42,585 nt of DNA, from contig BFEA01000672.1 in the NCBI GenBank assembly GCA_003427395.1, positions 579,735 through 622,319 on the forward strand. The letters run 5' to 3'. Positions within the stretch are counted from its first letter, which is position 1. Each line of letters begins with the position of its first letter. The DNA is from Chara braunii. Taxonomy: Eukaryota > Streptophyta > Charophyceae > Charales > Characeae. Position numbers and translations under genes: made by a program. Positions 31,810 to 42,585 of this stretch are shown one piece after another. The notes under the pieces are model-generated. The model worked only from the letters and a program-made list of their open reading frames with translations, searched no databases and was not told the DNA's origin.

Positions 31810-33299
31810 CTACTGACTCACATGCGAAGGTTTTTACTTGCGATTGCAGAGGTAAGTCAGTCGAGGGCGTTTTCTTGATCACCGTAGCATAGGCATACGC
31901 GCGGTAGAACGCCCTAAGACTGACCCGTATATTGTACACCGAGGAGTTACTCCCTCAGATAGACTATTCAATCATGTCGACTTTTCTGGACTCTTCCACG
32001 CTTAAGTTATCAGTGATAATGATTCTGCACTCCCTGTTGAACCACTTGGGAACTTACAAGAATATAATGCAGAGCGGTTCCCTTTTCCTTGGGTAATCGT
32101 CAGTCTAACCTTCTTGATAACCTCCCGCTTACTCAAACTCTCAATAAAACCTATACCATAGCCTATCAAAACCAATACCGCGGTATGATCTTGTACATAA
32201 ATACGTATATGTATGTATATACATGTATATAAGGGGAATGATGACTGGTAGACCTTGTTTTTCTCAATTGTGGTGCACCATGTCCGAATATCCCAGATGA
32301 TCACTCAAAGTTTAATTGACAAATTCACAGTCTAATACCTATGTCAATGCAAGAAAATCACATATACGCATACAAAATGCAGACACAAAATGCACTACAA
32401 GCGTCAACTTTAACCAATTCACAGTTCGTCCCTCACTCCCCCAAAACCTTGAACATCATTTTTTCCTACTCCTTACTTCCGTTGCCCATCCCCTCACATT
32501 TTCAAAGACGTTCGAGAGTGACAAGAACCATTTAGGCTTAGACATAGAGGAAGATTCATTCGTTCCTCTTCTAGTTTTGTTTTAGGTGTGGGTATCAAGT
32601 CATGTGGAAGTTGAATCGGAATCCTACCGACCTATTATCCACTGATAACAAAATTGCATTTCCTTACGGATTTCTTCAGTAATCAAGAGTGATAGAAACT
32701 TGTAGGCACAACACAATCCGAAAGAGCTTAATATCCTTTTTTTTCCTATCCTAGGATCTAAAAGATTCCTCCTAGACTTTATGACCTAGAGATTGATGCT
32801 ACCGGTGACCTCCGTCTAGCTTTTAGCCTCGGCTGATTGCAAGGTTGTTACCTTATGGTTTAGATAACAAACAATAGTTCAATACTCCTTCATTAGACTT
32901 CATCATCCTAGATAATCTTTATTTATCTCTCTTTTTATTCTTTTACCCAAGTTTTCCTTCTTGTCTCCTCCTATTTAGCCACTTTCCTCTGCTTTCTTTC
33001 TTCTTGGTATGCTCAAGAGATCATCATCAAACCATCTCCGGATAGAATCATATGATAGAATCAATAAGAGATTCCAGGATAGTTAGATAGGTCTTACGGG
33101 TCACGTTCCTACCATCCTCACCTTAATACAATCAGAAAAGTGGTTTTGTCAATAATCGATCACCCTCCTTTCGGGTTTTTACTGTCTTCTGTTCATCAAG
33201 ATGATCAGTGACAAAGTGGTAGATCTCTCGGGATCTACTGTAATGCAGCCCGAATCAGTGGGCGATTGGTCAGATCCTATGAGGTCTATTCATCTCCAC

Positions 33300-33885
33300 T
33301 TGACGTCTGATTGTGATAGGGCAGACATCAAGGGGACTCGTTTCTCCTATCCACTGACTCGCATTGGATCAAGGGCGACAAGCTTCACGGAGCCTTGCAT
33401 ATCTTACTACCATCTTCCTTATACATGTGACTGTGCGATAGGGCAGGCCTCTCGGGGCCTAGTTCCCCCTATCTCTGACTCTTATTACAGCATGGCTGAT
33501 GGATAATAAGGCAGGATTCACGGAGTCTTGCTTCTCTTACTACCACCTTCCTTATCCGTACAAAATTAATCGATAGGGCAGGCCTCACGGGGTCTAACTC
33601 CTCCTATCTATAACTCCTATTAAAGCACGGCTGGTGGGTAATAAGGCAGGCTTCACAGAACTTTGCTTCTCTTACTACCACCTCCCTTATCCGTGCAAAA
33701 TTAATCGATATGACAGGCCTCACGGGGCCTAGCTCCTCATATCGCTGACTTGCATTGAAGCACGGTTGGCGGGTAATAAGGCAGGCTTCACAGAGTTTTG
33801 CTTCTCTTACTAACACTCCCTCATCCGTGCGAACCTAGGCGATAGGGCAGGCCTCTCGGGGCCTAACTCCTCCTATCACCCTCGC
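33300..33885. repeat. Tandem array of about 135 bp in R3, hairpin-bearing
   Basis: GATAGG starts recur at 33437, 33572, 33707 (GATATG) and 33841, spaced 135, 135 and 134 bp, with an older unit near 33,315. Each unit has two half-hairpins: GATAGGG...CCCTATC enclosing AGGCC/GGCCT, and a longer arm pair GGATAA...AAGG with CCTTATCC. Same position as H2 in R1 and R2, but unrelated sequence. Confidence 0.8.
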
Positions 33886-34069
33886 AAGTCTCTCTAGAAG
33901 ACTTGATTATATTAGGCGTTTAACGTCTCTTATTCTTTGAATTACTCAGAAGTCTTTAAGTAATGTAGGTTGGTCATACGAGACATGTGTCCTAAAATTA
34001 AGGCAATCTATGGCAAGGGAGAGAAGGTTAACAGATGTCCCTATTTTCAGGTTATTTTCATCTGCTTCA

Positions 34070-34780
34070 TACGGGTGTGAGGTACTTGGATGGGAAAACC
34101 TGAAACTACTTTCAGAAGCTTCAGCCACTTCAGGTCATTACAGAGATTTCAGATTCCCAACTGAAACTCCCATAACGACTTGAAGTGGCTGAAGCTTTTG
34201 AAAAAGGTTTCAGGTCCCCCCATCCAAGCATTTAGATGGGGGGACCTGAAACTGTTTTCAGAAGCTTCAGCCACTTCATATCATTTCAGAGTTTTCAGGT
34301 CTCCCCACCTGAAACTCCTGAAATGATATGAAGTGGCTGAAAATTTGAAACCGGTTTCAGAGGCTCCCATCCAATCATTTGAATGGAGGGACCTGAAACA
34401 TTTTTCGGAAGCTTCAGCCACTTCAGATCATTTCAGAGGTTTCAGGTCTCTCCATCTGAAGCTTCTGAAATAATGTGAAGTGGCTGAAAATCTTAAAGCA
34501 GTTTCAGATTCCCTCATCCAGCCATTCGGATGGGGGGACCTGAAACCACTTTCAGAAGCTTTAGTCACTTCATCATGTCAGAGGTTTCTGGTCTCCTCAT
34601 CTGAAACTTCTGAAATAATATGAAGTTGCTGAAAATTTGAAAGCGGTGTGAGATGCATCAATCCAACCATTTGGATGGGGGGACCTGAAACCGCTTTCAG
34701 AAGCTTCATCCACTTCAGTTTTTTTCAGAGGTTTCATGCCTCCCCACCTGAAACTCCTAAAATGACTTGAAGTGGCCCAC
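34070..34780. repeat. Array of about five 148-bp near-perfect palindromes in R3
   Basis: Units start near 34,085, 34,231, 34,379, 34,527 and 34,673 with GATGGGGGGACCTGAAA. In the second unit CAGCCACTTCATATCATTTC pairs with its reverse complement, and the match continues outward and inward to about 65 bp per arm around a short CTCCCC centre. The fifth unit is truncated near 34,775. Same position as H1 in R1 and R2, but a different sequence. Confidence 0.85.
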
Positions 34781-35343
34781 AACAACGTTGAATCAAAACA
34801 AAAACAGACAAAACAAATAAAGAAAAAAAACATAAAATATGCCCCCCAAACCACCTGTAACTCCTGAAATGGCATGAAGTGTCTTCAGGTCATTCCAGTG
34901 ATTTCAGACCTCTCCTAACAAACTTCAGGATCTTTCATTCTGAAATTTCAGGAGGTCGTTAACCACTTGTGTCGCAAGGTGGTTCACTCGAGAACTTCCT
35001 CCTTACTGCGTACCTTAAAGACCTTCAGCCTGATTTCTGACATATGTTAGTTTGAGATGGCGTCAGGGCTAAACAGGCGTAAGGAAAAGGTTAGTCAAAG
35101 TTGCTCATTCTCACAGTACTTTTGGTTAATAGCATAAAACCTAAACAAGCGTATCCACCCACAATCCTTCAACCCATCCGAACTTGTTGAGAGCCTCGTT
35201 TTCATCCATGGCAGGTGACCTTATTAAAGCACTGATTCTCCTGACGTCAGAAAACCTCGGGGGTACCGGTAGCGCCGTTTCAAAACGGGTACCGGTAGCA
35301 CATTGTGGAAAACCAGGCGGGCCTGAAAAATAAAATTTTCACA

Positions 35344-35704
35344 AAATAATTTGAAATAAACCGAATCGGCGCGACAAATATTTCATTGTGAAAATGATTT
35401 TTTTTTTTTTGATATTTTTTCCTGAAAGATGACAACCTAATCTACGGACCCTCAAATTTTCAGATATTTTGGTGAATTTTTATGAGTACAAAAAATCGCA
35501 AAAGTTTCCGCTTGCAAAATGACGGGATTGGAAATAATTTGAAATAAACCGAATTGGCAAGGCAAATATTTCATGGTGAAAATGATTTTTTTTTTCTGAT
35601 ATTTTTTCCTGAAAGATCACGACCTTATCTATGGACCCTCAAATTTTAAGACATTTTGGTGAATTGTTCTGAGTACAAAAAATCGTGATAGTTTTCGCTT
35701 GCAA
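35344..35704. repeat. Two-copy tandem repeat, 188 bp
   Basis: aaataatttgaaataaacc starts at 35344 and 35532. Both copies continue through gatattttttcctgaaagat, ggaccctcaaatttt and gagtacaaaaaatcg. The second copy is slightly short. No coding capacity. Confidence 0.85.
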
Positions 35705-36189
35705 AATGGCTAACCCGTCGGCCACTCCGTACAACCCGGCGCCTCTGTACGGTCGCCGCCCCTCCGTACAACTCGGCCCTAACTCACAAGGACTAGGGGT
35801 TTTCAGCGGCGGGGGGGGGCGGTGGTTTAAGCAAGGCAAAACTTCACAGAGTCAATTCCCTTGCTGCCACATTTCCTACAAATAAACACTCACATAGTGA
35901 GACAGTTCTCACAATAACTTCTCGTTCCCGCTATGTTTTTCAACATCAATCAGTCATACGCAGTCTATATCCAGATCCCTTCCACACAATCAGTCTTGTT
36001 CATGTCGAGGGTTTTCTTTTCACTTTAATATCAATTTTTTTAATACAGACAATCTTACTTCCTTAGCTTTAGTTTAGTCCTGAAGAAATTTCTGACACCA
36101 AAGTACCATTTTTATTAATAAAAACACAGACAATCATGTAAAGGTTATAGGTCTTAAAGGGCTTATAGGTTAGGTTCGAGTGTGCGGAC

Positions 36190-36255
36190 CTTATTGTTCC
36201 CTGCCTCCTCCAGAATCCCGCCTGAACTCCGACAGAGCTTCCACAATCGCCATGT
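36190..36255 (-). other. Exon-like block B in R3 (3' half)
   Basis: Minus-strand frame RLWKLCRSSGGILEEAGNNK, then AAG|GTCCGC with GT at the same place as the R1 and R2 donors. The 5' half of the block is not recognisable. Confidence 0.4.
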
Positions 36256-36759
36256 TATCGGTCATACTTAGTTTATGCAATTGATTGCTCAAACCTTTAA
36301 AGTTAGCGAGGCAAGGGTTATCTCAGTGAAACTTGTCAGCAAACACTTATAATCAGAGGGATAGGTGGTTGAAAGGATTCAATAAAGAAATGAATGGAGG
36401 AGGATGGAGGAGGTAGATACCATCACATAATAACAATGCGTCCCTCTTCTCCAGTACCTCACATTCTCTTCATCTTCTAGCCCTCTTTTAACACATGATG
36501 TCCAATAATATCAATAGCAAAATAGCAAAATAAATAATAGTAATAATGATAATTAATAATAAGAGTAATAAAAATACCCGTAGTGGAAATAGTGATAATA
36601 GTAAAAATAATAACAATAATAATAATAATGACGGTTAGGATAACCGGCGTGATTGCGGCTCTTCCTGTCTGCAAGACCATGTTGGTGCGGGCATGTTGTT
36701 CTGCATGCTTATTTGAAGACCACGTAGACACATGTTCGTTGTTCTGCGCTTGCGACCAG

Positions 36760-36792
36760 ATAATAATAATAATAATGATAATAATAATAATG

Positions 36793-36852
<60 letters not shown>

Positions 36853-36949
36853 TAACAATAATATTAGTAATAATGTTAATAATAATAACATCAACAACAA
36901 AATAAAATAGTAGTAGTAGTAATAATAATAATAATAATAATAATAAATA
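36760..36949. repeat. (AAT)n microsatellite
   Basis: Nearly pure from 36760 to 36852, then interrupted to 36949. A MITE is inserted in its distal end. Impure ATA-rich sequence also fills 36,480-36,640. Confidence 0.95.
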
Positions 36950-37219
36950 CTAGGCTACCAGAGTGGTCCGGGGTCACTTGCCCGGCCAGGCCAAAAAAAA
37001 TAAAAATAACATAATATTTTTAAATTTTATTTTTTATTTTAAATTTGGTGAAAAATTTCGATGTGACCCCGAGGCAAAAATTGTTCAGTTTATTTTTATG
37101 CATAACATAGTCGTTTTTCAGATTTTTTGGATTTTTTTTTTTTTTTTTTTTTTGGGACCTTCCCTGGTCTTTGCACGGGCTGGCCACCCGGGACCCGGGC
37201 GGCCCGGCTGGTAGCCTAG
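36950..37219. mobile_element. 270-bp MITE, hAT-like by target duplication
   Basis: Terminal inverted repeats CTAGGCTACCAG (36950-36961) and CTGGTAGCCTAG (37208-37219). Direct 8-bp duplication AATAAATA on both sides (36942-36949 and 37220-37227). The interior is AT-rich with a T run and GC-rich subterminal parts and has no ORF. An 8-bp duplication is typical of the hAT superfamily, though the AT-rich target leaves the exact duplication length slightly ambiguous. Confidence 0.85.
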
Positions 37220-37227
37220 AATAAATA

Positions 37228-38870
37228 CTAATAAAAAGACAACGTATACTACTTATTGATGCAATTACTTCAGGTCAGTACTAATTCAAGTAAGATCGTT
37301 GCCCGACCGCTTTTGCCTCTCCTTTCTCGAGTGCAAGGAATATGAGAGTGAATGTTATACAAAAAGTTAAGTTGTGAAATCATACGGATGTCCAAGTAGT
37401 CATGTATGAGCAAAAAGTACAAACGCACTGAGATTCCATCCAAGTAAGAGCAATACAATGAACTTTTAAGCTATTGTTCAAGCCCTCAAGCCACACCAAC
37501 ACAGTGTCCAAAGTTGCTCTTCTCTGTCTGGTGACCAACGCCTAGCCTACTTTACTCGACTATCCTAACTACAGATGTGTTCACACAACAGGCTCACTTC
37601 GACTTTCAAAGACCAATGTACATGATGTCAACACCATAGTCGACCTCTTTTTCATGCACAAGGTACGTATCTCGTCACCCTCATCAGACCTCGATAAACC
37701 ACACACTTCCGTTTTATTCCCGCTGATCAATTTTATTCCCCTTTTCGAACATATATTAACCACCTTTTCGGTCAGGTGCCTTCATGGTCATGAGGGGTCA
37801 AGATACATAAAAATAAATAAGTAAATAACAATACATATACATATATACATGGTTAACAGAGCTGCCTAGTAAACCATGGGTAGATGTCAACAACGAGGGG
37901 TTGCGATCGACTATCTCATCGAGCTCTCCCTGATTCATCAGAAGGTTGGACTTTTTTTTTCTCTCTCTCATTGTTTGCTAGCCCAGCTATTTGTCATGTA
38001 TCCTAACCGAGGTTGCGACTAGATACACGTGCAAGGCGAATGAGCAATGCAAGTACCAAATCGCGGCTGCCCACTTATCATTACCAGGTAAGTGCTCTCG
38101 ACACACTTCCATGTTCTTTCTTCTCTTCTTCTTCTTCTTCTTCTTCTCTTCTTAGCACCAACTCTAGTTACTTAATCTGACCGATATAGTGGTCAGATAA
38201 TTACAAATCCTGAAAAGAATGAATTGTGCGTTCTTCCTTCTTCACGGCTCATCCTCTTAACCCTCTTTTTTTCCTTTCGAACATCGTAATCATAATGATC
38301 GATATGAGTAATAAAGTCCAAATAAAGAATAAATAAATAAAAATAAACAATATCATAACTAATGTATACTAACCAACTCCCCAATCAGGTGCATTCATGG
38401 GCAGAAGGGAAGAGTAAGCCAGCATCCCACGTTCCGAAGACCGACCATTTGCATGTCAATGATCCTCCCTCAGGTTCTCCTATGGAAGCCTCGTTACTAC
38501 TTTTCCTCCCACCAAATGATAACGTTTAATGAACTTCTCGCAACACCCCCACTTGTAAACCACCGAGATCACCAGCATCAGACACTTCACCGGACCATCC
38601 GGTCGATAGGAGCGACGATGCAGAGTTCACTGCGATCTAGCCACTTCACAGGGTCATTCAATCGGCAGGACGAACGGTGTGTACAAAGGGCAGGGACGTA
38701 ACCAGTGCGAACTGATTATTCATGCCTTCTAGGCATTCATTGATCAAGATCGATAAGTACAACCATCTATCCCCGTCATGATAAACCTTACCCGAGCCTT
38801 TTGACCCAGGTAAGTGACTCATTGGATTCATCAGTGTAGCATGTGTGTCGGCCAGGTATGCAACTCACCC
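37228..38870. other. Region without a recognised gene; exon-like pieces
   Basis: A segment 37,982-38,091 lies between a pyrimidine tract ending TTTGCTAG and a consensus donor CCAG|GTAAGT, and is open in one frame (SYLSCILTEVATRYTCK, NEQCKYQIAAAHLSLP). A second consensus donor CCCAG|GTAAGT is at about 38,808. Short (TTC)n at 38,120-38,153. Without transcripts these are only candidates. Confidence 0.25.
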
Positions 38871-38903
38871 CTTCTTCTTCTTCTTCTTCTTCTTCTTCTT
38901 CTT

Positions 38904-38934
<31 letters not shown>

Positions 38935-39061
38935 TTTTTCTTCTTCTTCTTCTTCTTCTTCTTCTTCTTCTTTTTCTTCTTCTTTTTCTGCTTCTTCTTC
39001 TTCTTCTTCTTCTTCTTCTTCTTCTTCTTCTTCTGCTTCTTCTTCTTCTTCTTCTTCTTTC
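38871..39061. repeat. (TTC)n microsatellite, about 190 bp
   Basis: Nearly pure TTC with a few TTTTTC, TTA and TGC interruptions. All long frames here (poly-Leu, poly-Ser, poly-Phe, poly-Arg, poly-Lys) are by-products. Purine/pyrimidine asymmetry makes it a candidate for triplex structure. Confidence 0.95.
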
Positions 39062-40160
39062 TCTCATCCTGCCCGTAAATCATAATGGCAGTGTCCCTCC
39101 TCCTTCGTCTTACCTCGTCGCCTCCTTAGCTCTACTCTTCCCCCTTCAGTCGTTTTCCTCTTCTTTTCTTTTTTTTCTCCTTCTTCTTTGTAGTCTCTCC
39201 CCTTTTGTCAGATCGTTACTTGCGAACTATGTGCCTCCTCATGCTTGCTTTCCATGAACGCACCTAGTTGCGATAGCAGTTGGATTAAGAGGAGCTATAA
39301 AATTAAATAATAACAATAAAGATATTTATATATATGTATATATATATATATATATTTCAACGACTATAATAACAAATAATACTTCAAAATAAAAAGAAAC
39401 GGTTTCCTTCCTATCGCATGAGCAGGATAAGGATCTTGATCGCTATAAAGAGGACAAATAGGACGGTGGAGACGATTGCGGTCGTAACCCCCATGAACCG
39501 TACGCAGAGAGGGAGAAGAGGAACAATCGACGAGTTGTGACAACTGCTTCATCAATGTTCCACTGATTCATCTAGCTATGTCACTGTGGCGTCAAACGTC
39601 ATAACTCCAACATTGATTCTTCTTTCTTGCCGCCGCTTCAACTCACAAGCGTGGTTTGTTGAGGTGAGTGACCCTTCCTTCTTCACTTCCCCTTAGTTCG
39701 CCATCTCCTTTCTCTCTTTTCTCGGTTGTTATTCACTTCTTGTATGCATGTTCGTCTTTCCCTCGTATTCTCGTTGTATCTCTCTTTTTCTCTCATACCC
39801 ACTCACAAATACACGCATTCACGCTCACACATATATATGCGTGTAGTAGTCTATATTTCCATGTTCTAGTGGGAGATTCATCTGAATTTGCCCATCCTAT
39901 CGATGGGAGTAACATGCACTCAATCGCGCGACTAATCCCTCACTCAGACACACACACACGGGTAGCAGTGTACATTTCCATGTTCTAGTGGTAGATTCAT
40001 TGGGTTTCGCTTATCCTATCGAGGGAAGTACTACGTCGGGACTGAAGACTCACTTGTTCTTCCTCTCGTCGTCGTTTTCGTGAAAAGCCCACCAAGAAGA
40101 CTAGAGGTCCGAACGGCGTAGCCAGATCCTACGTCGATCACCACGAACGACTCGCCCGTC
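39062..40160. other. No supported gene; short AT tract and a 120-bp partial duplication
   Basis: An (AT)n run lies at about 39,326-39,356. The block tttccatgttctagtgg...ctatcgatggga recurs at about 39,856 and 39,975, giving two partial copies about 120 bp apart. A donor-like GAG|GTGAGT is at about 39,662. Confidence 0.5.
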
Positions 40161-40318
40161 CTTTGCAACTTGAACCCCCCCCCCGGACACATGTACAAAG
40201 GGTCCCTCGTAACTTAAGTACAAGGTTTAAGGACTTACGCACGGTGTCGGGCGGCTACAATGCTACGCCGCCCTTTACTTCCTTTCAGAGGGCACGCGAT
40301 GACAACCCCACTCGACAG

Positions 40319-40560
40319 TATTCTACCTGGTCGGGCTTCATCGACCATGAGATGGACCGACGGGGTTACCGACAATTATCAACCATGCGGTGAGACGACA
40401 CGCCGGAGAACGGCGCGGCGATGTCATTGCTCGACGTTATTTTACGTGGCAGGGACACACCGACCATGAAGCGGACCGACGCTGCGAGCAAGGGGCCTAC
40501 TTTATCCGGTCGGGACTCACCGACCATGACACGGGCCGACACCACGGGCAAGAGGCCATT
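40319..40560. repeat. Degenerate repeat with caccgaccatga core
   Basis: Three related pieces near 40,319, 40,438 and 40,498 share ttta/cctgg/gtcggg, c-accgaccatga and ggaccgac. Units are about 60-120 bp apart. Non-coding. Confidence 0.55.
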
Positions 40561-41329
40561 GGGCCAGTCGAATTCTCTTCCGAAGGGGCGGTCCCGCTGG
40601 GACGCAGGGACCACTTAGGCCCAACTGAGTGATGGGACCAATTTTCACTTGTGGGGCCCGCCTGGATTTTTCCCTAAGAACGATACTATTGCTGCGTGGG
40701 GACCACCTAGGCCCGGGCAGACCTAAGACAGGCTCGGGACTAGCCATGGTACCAGGCCACTGCAAAGGGCCCGGTTCCCGACGGAAGGCGCTTTCCACCG
40801 GGACCTTTTCGGAGGCCCAATCAGGCCCGGGCGCAGGCACGGTAACGAGGCGCTGTAAGTGTTTTGAGGCCTCACACACACACAGACTGGTGGGGGAAGG
40901 GCCCGACAGAGTATTTAAGCCCAACCGGGCCCAGGGACTGGACATTCAGGACGTGTCGTGCCAAGCGCACGGACTTCCACCACGCACGAGGGAGAGCGCG
41001 GGGATTCCCGACAGGGAGCTCCAAGCGCACGAGACGGGGAACACGCACGGGGACATAGGAGGACCGAGGCGCACGCACGGGGGGGGGACACGCGAGCACA
41101 GGAGTCAGGCGCACGGGGACTCCGACGGAAGCACCTGCGAAGACGTGCGATGAAGACGCGGGAGACACCACTCACGAACGGAGAGGGGCGCACTGGGAGT
41201 CAGGTACGGGGTCACGCACGGGTCAGGTAAGTACGGACTAGGTGCAGATGGACCGGGGGGGGTCGGCACGCACGCGCGCACGAACGTGCAACCACGCACG
41301 ACCATTCGCGTGCCAGCGGGTACGTAGGC
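40561..41329. other. GC-rich non-coding stretch
   Basis: Words such as gggaccac-taggccc (40,608 and 40,700) and gcacgggga recur irregularly. Frames are open mainly because stop codons are rare at this GC content. No protein family seen. Confidence 0.5.
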
Positions 41330-41830
41330 ACGAGTGCTCATCTACGCACGATCACCCGCGCACTCGCGGACACGCCCCGCACTAACGCCCGACAGCTCAG
41401 CACCACCCCGCGCACCACCCCCCAGCCCTGCGCACGACCGCGAGCACGAATGCGCACCTGCTGGGACCACTGCGAACCTCCGCGCGCACGATTGCTCACC
41501 TGCGGAGACCACTGAGCATCACCTCGTGCATGTTTTGCGCACCTTCGGGACACTTGCGCGCACCTGTGGGGACACCGCGCGCGCGTTTGCGCACGTGCGG
41601 GCACACCGCGCGCACAATTGCGCACGTGCGGGGACACCGTGCGCGCGTTTGCGCACCTGCGGGCACACCACGCGCACGATTGCGCACCTGCGGGGACACT
41701 CGCGCGCACTTGCGCACTACGGAACGGGACGCCGGTGGGGTGTGCTAACGTTTTTGCGCGGTGCGTAGAGAGACACGGAGGGCGGCGGACACTAGCGCGC
41801 ACTCGCGCGTGGCACAAAAAGGCACACCGA
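41330..41830. repeat. GC-rich tandem array, about 30-bp units
   Basis: Units of the form gcgcac-[gatt or gttt]-gcgcacctgcggggacac repeat most regularly at 41,550-41,720, alternating gcgcgcgcgttt and gcgcacaatt variants. Alternating purine-pyrimidine GCGC/TGCGCA runs favour Z-DNA. Open frames on both strands are repeat artefacts. Confidence 0.8.
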
Positions 41831-42389
41831 GACTGTTCATGCTAGCGCGCACTTGGGCATGGTACGTGGAGACACGTAGGGGAGCGACGCTCGCTGGCGC
41901 ACAGCCACTCGTTGTAGACGGACGAGTAAGGAGAGTCGGGAGCCTCACACACATGCACATGCAGATCCGAGAGCCTTTGGGACACCGCTGCGCTACATAG
42001 CGCACGTTCGAAGGGACAACGACATAGGGGAGAGCTCGCTCGTCGCGCCATCAAGGCGGCTCCTTTGAGGCGCAACTGGCCGGAGGGTAGTGGACGACTA
42101 CTCGCATACCCACGAGCCGGCGAGATATGACGGAGACGTTACGGTCGTCAGGGAGGCTCCACCCCATCACAACTGGGCTCGTCGGGCGGGGCTCTAACCG
42201 AGCCAGGGTTTTTTCGGGGTATAGTTGGTGGCGGGGATTGAGACGGGCTTCTCCGGGAGCTAACCACGCTCCACGAAGGGACGCGCATTTATCCGGAAGG
42301 CTGCATTCAGAGTCGGGCGACCGCATCTCGAACGAAGGGGCCACTTTACGGGAAGGGCATGCTTACGGAAGGGTGTTTCGCCAAGGGGG
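41831..42389. other. No gene seen
   Basis: Unique-looking GC-rich sequence between the two arrays. No convincing frame or motif. Confidence 0.4.
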
Positions 42390-42585
42390 CATTCTACCGG
42401 GCGAGCACTTTGTATCGAGCGGACATTTTATCGAGCGGTCACTTTTACCGAGCGGACATCTTACCGAGCGGTCACTTTTACCGATCGAACATTTTACCGA
42501 GCGGACATTTTACCGAGCGGTCACTTTTACCGATCGGACAATTTACCGAGCGGACATTTTACCGAGCGGACATTTTATCGAGCGG
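42390..42585. repeat. Short-period array, 16-20 bp, running off the window
   Basis: About ten units of accgagcggacatttt and accgagcggtcactttt, with CCGATCGG and CCGATCGA variants. It begins near 42,396 and is still regular at the last base, so its full length is unknown. Confidence 0.85.

Larger units (their letters stand above)
31645..40215 (-). mobile_element. R3: third R-family copy, 5' end not resolved
   Basis: The 3' part (31,645-31,940) matches R2 20,740-21,030 and R1 18,600-18,290 (words acaggaca/acaggata, cgcgaggtac/cgcgaggcac, cacctccacctgcggg, gtagcatag). Block C is at 31,758-31,809, part of block B at 36,190-36,255, and the word agggaccctttgta near 40,198-40,212 matches R1 11,717 and R2 26,927. 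Order and orientation follow R2. No TGTCG end is seen before 42,585, so the element may extend further or be truncated. Confidence 0.5.

Noticed and set aside
38814-39257. Long ORFs of poly-Leu, poly-Ser, poly-Phe, poly-Arg and poly-Lys
   Set aside because: All are readings of the TTC microsatellite in different frames; no other coding sign.
41334-41817. ORFs in the GC-rich array on both strands
   Set aside because: Several overlapping frames are open at once because of the 30-bp repeat and high GC; no domain seen.

Overview
The window reads as nuclear DNA from a eukaryote of the plant lineage. Every recognisable protein is Ty3/gypsy-type retrotransposon machinery, spacers are long and full of microsatellites, and there are scattered Ns and one 25-N gap, as in a draft scaffold. 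The Gag and Pol sequences remind me of proteins annotated in the charophyte alga Chara braunii; that is recollection, not a search. I recognise no single-copy host gene, no RNA gene, no CRISPR and no bacterial or organellar content.

Layout. (1) 1-10,590, plus strand: a decayed Ty3/gypsy element (copy A) with gag, protease, reverse transcriptase, an RNase H remnant and a DD35E integrase. It carries an unusual second Gag-like ORF with its own CCHC knuckle downstream of pol, then a tandem-repeat 3' region and a putative LTR. (2) 10,631-19,077: R1, an 8.4-kb mostly non-coding element with inverted ends beginning TGTCG. (3) 19,078-31,640, minus strand: a second decayed Ty3/gypsy element (copy B), split at its gag/protease junction by R2 (20,698-27,419), a relative of R1 in the opposite orientation. 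Upstream of the copy B gag lie ORFs of unknown function, two of which are paralogous. (4) About 31,645 to at least 40,215: R3, a third member of the R family, minus orientation, with its 5' end unresolved. It contains satellite-like arrays, AAT and TTC microsatellites and a clean 270-bp MITE with an 8-bp target duplication. (5) 40,200-42,585: GC-rich tandem arrays running off the end.

The most interesting content is the R family (R1, R2, R3; name used only here). All three copies keep short exon-like blocks with an open frame and coincident GT donors: A and B centrally, C near the 3' end. Between blocks B and C, each copy carries two tandem arrays of inverted repeats. In R1 the stems of the first array change sequence from unit to unit while pairing is kept, including G-T wobbles, around a conserved 18-nt loop. 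In R3 the arrays at the same place have unrelated sequence but are again hairpins. This looks like an undescribed element or gene family with a hairpin-cassette intron. The reading rests on alignment by eye.

The retrotransposons supply no intact protein set: each has several stops and frameshifts. They serve here mainly as insertion targets for the R elements and as decayed sequence.
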